From: Gamsiella multidivaricata
Taxonomy: Eukaryota; Mortierellomycota; Mortierellomycetes; Mortierellales; Mortierellaceae
Direction of reading: 5' to 3'
Assembly (NCBI RefSeq): GCF_025024155.1
Contig: NW_026251737.1
Span: forward strand, 1-64,000
Length of the DNA: 64,000 nt
Shown piece by piece: positions 55,027-64,000 of the stretch (positions are counted from its first letter, which is position 1; each line of letters opens with the position of its first letter). Below the pieces are notes generated by a model. It was not told the DNA's origin and searched no databases. It was given only the letters and a program-made list of their open reading frames with translations. Made by a program: the position numbers and the translations under genes.

Positions 55027-57077
55027 ATGGCACAGTCCCAGCAGAGGAAGTTGGGCAGCTGGGACAATGATCGTATGATAAAGTAAGCACACTCATTATT
55101 CCACACTTCTGTCAAGGGCTCTGGAACCAGACCCCTCGCCACCCAGTGTTACGATGAGTGGGAATCAGCGACCGTATGACACGCCATTGTCGAGGCCGAG
55201 GCAGATCGCTCAAACGGGCTTTGTGAATCTCGGCAGAACATAAAACGCGTTTTTTTGTTGTTGTATTCATAAAGGAGAGGTGTTCTTTTTTTGTTCTTCA
55301 TGGGCTGCATCGCTCGAGTGTCTCCACTCGGCCTTGAACAGTTCCTTCCCCTCCCCCGCTCTTTTTTTGAGTTTGGCAAAGAGTGAGGACACAACCAAAG
55401 AATCGGCAATGGCGCCTACAAGTGGAGAAGTTTGATATTATCGAAGGCAGTTGCGTATGATCGTCAGCAGCTCAATGCCCACCTGGCAGGGAGCTCACCC
55501 TCTTTTCAGGTCCTCAGGAGACTGAGCAGTGCTCTTTCCAAGGTGTCACCAACAGTGGACAGGGCAGATTAATAAATAGCAACAGACACGTCTTTTGCTA
55601 TATCCTTGCACAGCTCGCAATTGGTTTTCCCAGGCAGAGACCGCCCTCTATTAAGCGAAACAAGAGAAGGGGACGAGACTGAACAAGGAGGAAAGAGGCT
55701 CCTTGTGTATGAGCCTGGTGGTAGAAAGGGGACCAAGGGGGTTGTGGCCATGTTTCGCTGTTTCATCTCCTGGCACGCACCGACGCCAATACGCATGGAG
55801 TGAAAAAAAAAAAGCACTCGTTCCTATTCTGAGCACTCGAACAAAAAAAAAACGCTCTCAACGACTGATCTTGTGCGTGGCAAGAAACGACGCAGTGCAA
55901 AGAAAGGCAGGGAACTGCCGCTGTATATATGGTATCGACTAACTCACCCGTTCCCGTCCATTTTAGTCTCTACATCTACGATTATTGTGTCAAGCGCAAC
56001 TTTCACGCATCCGCTTCTGCGTTTGCATCAGAGGCCCACATAGGGCCAGATACCAAGGTCCCCATCGACACCCCAGAGGGATTTCTATACGAATGGTTTG
56101 TCGTCTTCTGGGATTGCTGGAGCGCGGCACAGCCTCAAATGGGAGCTGCGAGCAAGGATGCAGCCACATATATGGAGGTAAGGCATGTAAGGTCGTCTAC
56201 TAGCCTTTGTTATGAAAATGGAGTCCAGTTCAGCTAATCTTCTTTGTCCAGCTCAATCCCATGAATCGTCAGCTGATGAGGCCGCCGGGCCAGGCTCCTT
56301 TCCAGATGAGAGGCGTATTGCAGGCTCAGCAAGCGCAGAACCAGCAATTGCAGCAAATGCAGCAGCACCAACAGCTTCAACAGCAGCAGCTCCACCAGCA
56401 ACAGCACCAGCAGGCCCAGCTACTTCACCAAAAGCAACAGCAGGCCCAGCAGGCGCTTCAACAACAAGTGCAGCAGCAGCAATTAGCGGCTCAAAATCCG
56501 CATCAAGGCATGGTACCAAACACCATGCAATCGCCACACGCGGTCCATATGCAGTCTCCTCATCCCCAGCAGCAATTGCAAGGTGGAGCTGTGGGTATGC
56601 ATGCCTCTCCTCAGTTCGCATCTGCGCAGGTTGTCGGCCAGAGCACACCAAATGACCCTGTAAGTAGAGCGCCGCGTCCGTAACATATCAGTTCGTAACA
56701 CGAATGGCAACATGTGCGATGATACTGAGATGCTTCCATTGTTTTACCCATAGACTCAAATGGCAAATCACGCTCAAAAGCCTCAGCAAGCGCAGCAGCC
56801 TCGTGGACCGTAAGTTAAATGAGGGTCTGTTGGGTTATTCAATCTAGGAATGAAGGATGTCTGTTTATGCGGGAGCGTTTGCTGACCCATGTCATTGAAA
56901 TATAGGATTTTGATGGGTCCAGCGCAGCAAAAAATGTTAATGAAGCAGCATCAGCAGCAGCAATTTCAACAGCAACATCTTCAGCAGCAGCAACTTCAAC
57001 AACATCAACAGCAACTCTTGCAGCAACAGCAACAGCAGCAGCAACAGCAACAGCAACAACAACAACAACAGCAACAA

Positions 57078-57175
<98 letters not shown>

Positions 57176-57258
57176 ACCGCACCAGCACCAGCAACAGCAA
57201 CAACAACAACAACAGCAGCAGCAGCAGCAGCAACAACAACCGCACCAGCAACACCAGC

Positions 57259-57304
<46 letters not shown>

Positions 57305-60300
57305 GCAGCAGCAGCAGCAGCAGCAACAAAATCAGGGGCAACAGGTGCAGCAGCACCAACAGTTGCAACAGAACCAACAATTGCAGCAAACCCCACAACT
57401 GCAGCCGAACCAGCAGCAGCAACCACAGCAAATGACACCGCAAATGACACCGCAAATGACACCTCAGATGACACCACAAATGACACCGCAGATGACACCG
57501 CAGATGACACCGCAAATGACACCGCAAATGCAGCTGCAGCAAATGCAGCAAGCCCAGGTCCAACAGATGGTCCAGCCGCCTTTGGACCAACATCAGCTCT
57601 TATTACAACGCCAAAAGATGCAGCAACAGCAGCAGCTCCAGTTCCAAATGCAACAAATGGCAGCGAGGAACGCAGGCGCAATACAGGTATAGCTGACGCG
57701 AGAGCGTGTTTATATTTTGCATGCATGAGAGGCGAGACGCTGGCTCTAACTGTTATGTTTTCAACCACAAATATGAATGCTTCAAGGCGGGAGACCAGGC
57801 GACTCCAGGACCTAACGGTATGGACCCTCAAGTCGACTCGCCACAGGATCGAAAGAGGATCCGTAACAATTCTGCGGGCGCATTCTCTCCAGTGATCGGT
57901 CAAGCTGCCCATGCAACGCCGCTGCAGCACAACAGCTCGCTCATGGCCGCTAACGTCAGCTCACCTAACATGATCGGATCACCTACGCCCTCCAGCTCAC
58001 AGCCTGCCGCTGCACCAGAGGCGCCAGCCAAAGGTAACCGGCGAAAGAAGGCTGTCAAGAAGGAGCAATCCGTGGATCCATCCGCAGAATCGGCGGCGGC
58101 GGGGGCTCCTGCAGGACAGTTCAACGTACCAGCAACGCCGGCTGCGAATGGCTTTGCAAGCCCCAATTTATCTCATATGCAGCAGCTCCAAGCACAACAG
58201 CAAGCTCAGCAACAGGCGCAGCAGCTAGGACAGCCGCCTTTGCAAGTTCAACCTCAAACACAACAGATGCAGGCACAGCAGCAGCAGCAGCAGCAACAGC
58301 AGCAACAGCAGCAACTACAGCTACAGCAACAACAAGCACAAAAGATCCAGCAGCAACAGCAACAGCTCCAGCAGCAACACCAACACCAACAGCAACAACA
58401 ACAACAGCAGCAGCAGCAACAGCAATTGCAGCAGCAGCAGCATCTACAGATCCAGATGCAAATGCAGAGAGCTCAACAGCAACAACAGCAGCAGCTAGCC
58501 GCCATGGGCGCCATGAATCCACATATCCGGCCCGTCATGGCGAATTCCCCTGTTAGGCCAGGGGTCAGTCCTACCTTGACTCCAGGCACCATTCAGTCGC
58601 CAATCGGAAACCCTCAAATACCACCAGGAATGATGTCTCAGCCCCAGCTTCAGGTCCGTCAGTTCCAAGCACATCAGCAGCGGCTCCAACATATGCAACT
58701 TTTACAGCAGCAGCAACAAGCGCAACAGCAGGCACAGCAACAGGCGCAGCAGCAGGCTCAGCAACAAGCACAACAACAGGCACAGCAGCAGGCGCAACAG
58801 CAGCAGCTTTTTGTCCAGCAGCAACAGGGAACACCCGGTCCACAGACGCCCCAAGACTCCTCTCAGATCAAGAACACCCAAAGCCCCATCCCACAAAACA
58901 GCTTGCCAAATGGCCTGCATGGACAGGCAGAGTCCTTAGCAAGTGGTCCAGGAGCACAGGATATGAATCACCAGCATATATCGTCACCTACGCCGGTCAA
59001 CCAAGTTATACGGGATCGGATAAATTCCATGCAATCACCCGGTAACACGAGCAATCCAGCCACACCAATGAACACCGGATCGCCGACGAACCGCGCTAGG
59101 ACTACTCAGCAGCAGTTCCATGCTCATCAGCAAGAAGCGCAAAAGAAGCAGCAGGCCTTGGTCTGGAACCGTCAACAAGGTCAACTACCCACAGATGGTA
59201 CAAAGCAGCAGCAACAACAACGACAGGCCATGATGGGTCATCAGCAGATGCTGGGCGAGAGTCAGCGGCATGGAGAGGTGAGTACCAAGACCCATACAGT
59301 ATTTATCTAGCCGTTGCTTCTCTTTTGTTATACACCAGTTCGTTAAAGGAAGCGCCTTTCATTTATTGATCCCACTGTAGGAATTTGTTGGTTCACCCAA
59401 TACGAATGCACAGTCTGGAGCGCCGGCGACGATCATTTCGCCTGTATCTGGAATGGAAAGTATGACGATGGGGTCGGGCGGTGTGGACGAGATCGGGAGG
59501 ATTCAGAGTCTGCTGACGGACAACAGCGAGTTTGAGCACATCGATAATGATGGATTACAGATGGATGACATGGGTGTCGATGCGTATGGAAATGTCAACC
59601 TGTTGAGTCTCGGGAGGAACGAAGGTCTGTGATGGGCAACAATGGTGTATGGCACTTCTTTTGCGAAAACCCCGCTGTATATTGACGGAAAGGCGACGGC
59701 CTCTGGCAGCAACATTTGTGTACTCACCAATGTTTTATCTGCCGCACGCTTTGAACGTCGTATAGACATGCAAATGACGCCCGCTCATAATTCACAATTG
59801 CAATTGTCTGCCAGCTTGAGTGGCCATGTACAGAAAGTCAGCACCTGCGCTATGTCATCCGATGGAAGGTGGCTCGCGAGTGCGGGAGTGGATAAAAAGG
59901 TGTTGATCTGGTCTGTGCCGGATAAGGAATTGAAGTGCACCATTGACGGACCGGAGGGACACACGGGCAATATCACAAACGCGAGGTTCAGTCCGGATGA
60001 TCGTCTCATTCTCGGAACGGCATCAAACGACTCTACAGTACGCATCTGGGACTTGACACCGCTGGCGCAGGGGACGGCTTCGACCATCAAGGCTCTTCAG
60101 GTTCTCAGGGGCCATAAGATGGTGGTCACTGCAGTGGATTTCTGTCCGAGTATCGGTAGCAAGTATTGCGTCTCTTGCGATGGTGATGGGGAGCTTCGAC
60201 TCTGGGATTTCATGACCGGCCACTGCGAGCAGGTCATTAAGCTGGTAAGCGAGCTGCCTCCTACATACCTGGCCCCGTTTTCGCTATTTCATGAGTACTA

Positions 60301-60924
60301 ACGATTTTCCTGTGTTGAACTCTGCTTTATACTTCACAGGTGGCCAAGCCAGTGTACTCTCCCAACCAAGTCCGGTATCACCCACAGAATCCAAACATTG
60401 TCGCAGTGGCGATTGGCCAGGTGCTCTACATGGTCCAGATCAACGACTCGAAATCTCAGCATCGAACCATCAGCACCAACCATGTCAAGCACATCTCGAC
60501 GCTGGATTGGGCTGCCCAGGGCAATTATCTGGTTACGGCATCGGAAGACCAGGTCTGTGTCTGGGATACTGTCCAGCCAGCACAATGGCGCGTCCTGACC
60601 ACACACCAGTCTCCAAAGATCAGCAGCTGTGTCTTTTTGAAAAGCGAGCCGCGGAATGGGGCTGCTGGGACGACTGCTGGAGCTGGGCAATCTGCAACTA
60701 CCCGATTGGCCTATGGCGACTATGAGAAGATCTGGATCTGGACATTCACTGGGAATGGATACATGAGAAGTGTCCCCTTGGCCGATCCACAGGCACACCC
60801 AGGTGCGGCAGTGACCGCGTTGGCTTGTTCGACCTCGAATCTGGATGGCGAGAATGCGGTTGTCTTGGCGAGTGCGAGCGCTGGCAAGGATGGCAATCTG
60901 AAGTTGTGGCGGGTCCTTGGATGA
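55027..60924 (+). CDS. LEUNIG-type LisH/LUFS, polyglutamine, WD40 transcriptional corepressor
   Basis: Nine exons (55027-55082, 55967-56177, 56252-56659, 56754-56809, 56906-57686, 57787-59277, 59381-59624, 59766-60244, 60340-60924) give 1436 aa. The N-terminal LisH/LUFS domain has the hallmark LYIYDYCVKRN and GFLYEWFVVFWD (to about residue 89), as in plant LEUNIG, Flo8 and SSDP. A huge Gln-rich middle follows, with pure Q runs, eight QMTP-type repeats and several QA-rich stretches. At the end is a WD40 propeller of about seven repeats (SSDGRWLASAGVDKKVLIW, SNDSTVRIWD, CDGDGELRLWD, SEDQVCVWD, GKDGNLKLWRVLG). The LUFS domain recruits adaptor/DNA-binding partners and the Q/WD40 parts bind Mediator or HDACs; these roles come from plants. 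The first intron is 884 nt, long for this genome. The acceptors before 57787 and 59766 are the least certain. Confidence 0.88.
56950..57335 (+). repeat. CAG/CAA polyglutamine tract
   Basis: About 120 nearly pure Gln codons (mixed CAA/CAG, with rare His/Pro), including a regular (CAGCAACAG) hexamer-like array. It lies inside exon 5 of the corepressor gene. A second mixed tract lies at 58270-58495. Confidence 0.95.
57431..57528 (+). repeat. 12-bp tandem repeat encoding QMTP
   Basis: Eight consecutive units of CAAATGACACCG-like sequence encode Gln-Met-Thr-Pro. The period is 12 bp with mainly synonymous variation. Confidence 0.9.
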
Positions 60925-61450
60925 GATCGGATTTCGCGTTTTTCTTTCATTTTTATTTTTGTTACTTTTTTTACTTTGCTTTGCTCGGCTTGTTCACTGT
61001 TCATTGTCCAACTTTTCTTTTTCTTTTTTAAGTTTCTTTGTTTTCATCGTTCACTTTTGTGCATGTTTTCTTTCGCCCTCCATTTAGTCTTATAATTGTT
61101 ACTCGGTTTCTTCTCCCCTGTAGCCCGAAACGGCACCTTATTTTAATAGTCGACCCTCCTCACCCTTCTCCCTACTTCGTCCTCCATCGTTTACTATACC
61201 ATGTATATCTCCACCTATTTATTGCGCCTAGTTCGTGTTTCCTTCGTTCCCTTGTCATGATTATCAACCGTCGTTTTCATTTTCAAACGAACAAATCGTA
61301 CATAATTACTCCATCTTAGAAGACGATTTTTTTTCCTCTTTTCTTTTTTTCTTTTTCTTAAAAGAAAGGCGTTCCTTTATCCAAAAATACGACTACATAT
61401 AATATTGTACAAACGGGAGTGGAGAAAGTCGATGGTTTGTCTGATCCCCT
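60925..61450. other. convergent 3' spacer
   Basis: T-rich sequence between two convergent genes. No gene seen. Confidence 0.45.
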
Positions 61451-63167
61451 CTAGCAGCATCCTTCCTTGGTTTTACTCTGGGACAAATGAATACGATCCA
61501 GCATGGCAGCCTGGTTACTTTGCTTGTGTGCATATACTTCCTCTGTCGCCATGATTTCCTCCAACAGAAACCGCGCCGCGTCTGAAATATTTTTGTTGTC
61601 TTTGGCGGATGTTTTAAACCTGTGAAATCAAAAGTGAGAAGCGTTAGCTTGCATTGCGTTCTAATAAGTAGCCTTCCCCCCTCCCAATGCTATGCATTTT
61701 AGACAAAAAAAAAAGAAAGAAAGAAAGAAAGAAAAAGAAAAAAAGCATACCATTTAAGAAATCCGTGATCTCTGCAAAACTGGTCCATCTCCTCTGCGTC
61801 AGGAGTACCTGAGGCGCTCTCCTGCAGGTCAGTCTACAGATCATAAAAAAGAAGGACGATTTTAACCCTCAAAGTCTACAACCGGTCTCATCGACCGTAT
61901 TTTTTATCCGATGTTTATGGTGCCGTTCAAACATCCAAAACAACACATTTCCTCATTACCTTGTTAGCCAGAAGGATAGTATGGATGGGGCCGCCGCCCA
62001 AGGCTTCAGGTAGCGAGACCTTGGAGTCCAGATCCGCTTTCCATCGTTTTACGGCCTCAAATGTCTTTGGACGCGTGATGTCGTAGACAATCAATGCAGC
62101 AACCGCTTCCTTGTAATAGACCTAAGTATAGCAGCCGTAGTATTGTGAAACTTCACGGTTAGGGAAAGCAGAGAATCTTCTGTTGGTCCCTGGTCCGATT
62201 TATACGTTCTGAACCCAGAGTATGTCGAACAGCATAAGGAGCATGCTTCAATTTATCGGATATTTCTTGTCCTGTTGCAGCGATACTACATTTCTGCGGG
62301 GTGGCATTCATCGATGGGCGGTCGCACAATTGTTGATAGCGCAATTCGATTCCAGATCGCGTTTCGTTGGTCCAGAAAAATTTACGATGGACTTGCTGTG
62401 TTCCTGGCAAAGTATTTACACCTTGGGACAGAGAGCGGCACTTACACGAGCCATATTCCCTCGCTCTTGTCCTGCAATGTCCCATAGCTGTAGACGGACG
62501 ACAGTATCTGGGGACCATTGGATCACCTTGAGTGCAAAGTCCACGCCGATCTATGTAGACAAAAAAAATGGAGTTTGAGAAGAATGATTGTGTCAACATG
62601 CAGCGAAGAAAAAAAATGTCGGTCGCATGCACACGGAGAACAGGGGGGAGTTGGAAATATGTATTCTCGTTTCTACACTGCCACCAAAAACTTTTTTTTT
62701 GAACTGTTCCCAGCAGTCGCCGAATAGGACCAAAGAGATTCATCATTGCAACCTTATCCGCACCAAGATTGGTTCGATAGAGGCCGTTTCATGCAAAAAA
62801 GACAAGAGGAGAGAGAGAGACGCAAGTAATTGAGATGATGCCTATTGTGTCCTGCTTTGTCGTTCTTCCTGGCCTTTGCTCCCTCTACACTTCAGTGAGA
62901 GGCCATTCCTTATGGAGGGAGGGAGTCTGCTGGGCCCTATAGGCGTTCACTTTTCAGTTACAATTGCAAAGCAGCAACCGCCAGATATGATGTTGGGGAG
63001 GTGCTAAAAACGAAGGTAGCGCCTCTTACAGTTGACTTGTAGTTCATAGAAAAGATGTTGTGAACGTAACGCTTGATGATGGAGGTCTTGCCAGTACCGA
63101 CATCGCCAATAACTAGAATCTTGTAGAGGTATTCTTTGATATCGGCGGGGTAAAGAGCGTCGTTCAT
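61451..63167 (-). CDS. Rab32/Rab38-like small GTPase
   Basis: Five exons (63167-63030, 62550-62446, 62121-61960, 61833-61751, 61619-61451) give 218 aa. P-loop GDVGTGKTS is followed by the Rab32-family switch I IGVDFALKVI, then the G3 motif WDIAGQER, G4 ANKTDL and G5 TSAKDNKNI. The terminal Cys-Cys is the geranylgeranylation site. Rab32 proteins act on lysosome-related organelles, autophagy and mitochondria-associated membranes, and the family is missing from most Dikarya. Switch I carries the Rab32-family VDFALK and is created exactly at the exon 1/2 join, which supports the model. G1 and G4 look intact. Confidence 0.92.
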
Positions 63168-63569
63168 AGCCAACTTTTCCTGTATATAGATGAATAAAGA
63201 GATGTATTTATGTTGTTCCTGAATTTGTGTTGGGAGTGACGATGGAAGAGTAGCGAATGAGGAATGTCAAGTGCGAATGAGGAAAGGATGCAAAGGTCCG
63301 AGAAAATAACAGGGCTGGTTCGAAGGAGTGGATTTTTAAGGCAAATGGAATGGCGTGTGATCTTATACCGCTAAATACAGAGCCTTTCGACTAGGTGATA
63401 CAGCAGGAGTCTGAACAAAGACTGCTGTCAAGGAAAACCATCTTTCACCGTTATTAAGTGCATCGCCCATTCCCAGTCGCCCTTGTTGCAATTGCTCGGA
63501 GCAAGTCTACAAAAAACACTAGTTCTTTATTTGTTCTTTAACAAGTTCCATGGTCGAGGGATTGAATTA
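63168..63569. other. intergenic, promoter of the Rab gene
   Basis: No gene recognised. Confidence 0.4.
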
Positions 63570-64000
63570 TCATTTGTCAGAGTGGGATCTTACGGCCATT
63601 GCACTGAAAAGCTGATCCCCTTCGGCTGTTGGAGATTCCAGCTCGGAACTAACCATGCCAGGGGCGGCCTTCTTCTTTTTCTTGTTCTTCTTGTTCTTCT
63701 TGTTCTTGCTCTTGTTCTTCTTGTTCTCCTTCTTTCTCTCAGACGCGGTTGACGACGCCTCGCTATTGTATCCGCTTATGGAGGTCGTAGCTATCCTGAT
63801 ATTGGTATCGGCCTCAGCGTCGTCGTCCTGGTGTTCACTCAAGTCGAAGATGGGTTGGATAGTCTGGATAGCCTTGCTTGCTTGCAGGACCATTTGAGCA
63901 TCACACAAGGGTGGGCTTCGGCGTCTGATAGGCGAGTATGTGGTCAGATCCTGTGGGCCTGGAGTTGGGTTGGCGCACATGAAGCTACGGATGAGGCTAC
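63570..64000 (-). CDS. unidentified protein, 5'-partial (C-terminal end only)
   Basis: The frame is open from the right window edge to a stop at 63570. The visible C-terminal 140 or so residues begin SLIRSFMCANPTPGPQD, contain RRRSPPLCDAQMVLQASKAIQTIQPI, an acidic EHQDDDAEAD stretch, a Ser/Thr-rich part and a lysine/asparagine tract (KKENKKNKSKNKKNKKN...). They end AVRSHSDK. The Lys-rich run resembles nuclear or nucleolar localisation sequences. No family is recognised. The ATG at 63980 could be internal or the real start. Confidence 0.5.
   Translation of the reverse strand, partial: SLIRSFMCANPTPGPQDLTTYSPIRRRSPPLCDAQMVLQASKAIQTIQPIFDLSEHQDDDAEADTNIRIATTSISGYNSEASSTASERKKENKKNKSKNKKNKKNKKKKKAAPGMVSSELESPTAEGDQLFSAMAVRSHSDK

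Noticed and set aside
56839..57930. Minus-strand Val/Ala-rich frames across the CAG/CAA tract
   Set aside because: Antisense readings of the polyglutamine repeat, in conflict with the well-supported plus-strand exons.

Overview
The window looks like nuclear DNA of an early-diverging filamentous fungus, most plausibly Mortierellomycota or Mucoromycota. Genes are interrupted by short GT-AG introns (about 50-180 nt) and coding density is high. The set mixes typical fungal genes (an SreA/Fep1-type GATA iron regulator, a Pho89-like phosphate transporter, GMC and berberine-bridge-type flavoenzymes) with genes usually lost in Dikarya (a Rab32-type GTPase, a ZCCHC17-like protein, an AMSH deubiquitinase with full N-terminus, a LEUNIG-type LisH/WD40 corepressor). 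The taxonomic placement is inference. All gene models are manual spliced models whose summed exon lengths are multiples of three, except the partial first and last genes and the decayed MFS copy.

Layout. 1-2232: 3' part of a class II (bacterial/archaeal-type) HMG-CoA reductase on the plus strand. 2233-5568: gene-poor, with a fold-back inverted repeat at 3538-4187 and a decayed ORF pair at 5000-5370. 5569-17035: minus-strand block with the iron-regulator GATA factor, a ZCCHC17-like S1/zinc-knuckle protein, a NuSAP-like SAP protein and an intact MFS transporter. 17379-19448: a decayed tandem MFS paralogue. 20532-21709: a small RRM protein. 22139-24391 and 33933-36059: two paralogous GMC oxidoreductases. 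They flank a Pho89-like transporter, a secreted proline-rich repeat protein, an AMSH deubiquitinase and a mitochondrial methylmalonate-semialdehyde dehydrogenase.

36409-47767 is the most unusual stretch. Two 866-bp, almost identical arms in inverted orientation surround a 207-bp spacer, and each arm carries a complete tRNA-Ile(AAU) gene. The left arm is split by an 8.1-kb APE/RT/RNase H LINE with a 20-bp target-site duplication, while the right arm preserves the empty site. A 5'-truncated relative of the LINE with its own 19-bp duplication lies 650 bp to the left. A 57-bp poly(T)-headed insertion with an 18-bp imperfect duplication sits exactly on the right edge of the palindrome.

47897-64000: an M20-family amidohydrolase, a secreted VAO/BBE-type flavoprotein lacking both usual covalent FAD anchors, a gene-poor 3.3-kb stretch, a LEUNIG-like corepressor with very long polyglutamine, a Rab32-like GTPase, and the 3' end of an unidentified gene running off the window.

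There is no operon-like functional grouping. Genes are individually promoted, and the only clear local relationships are the MFS tandem pair, the GMC pair and the nested repeats.
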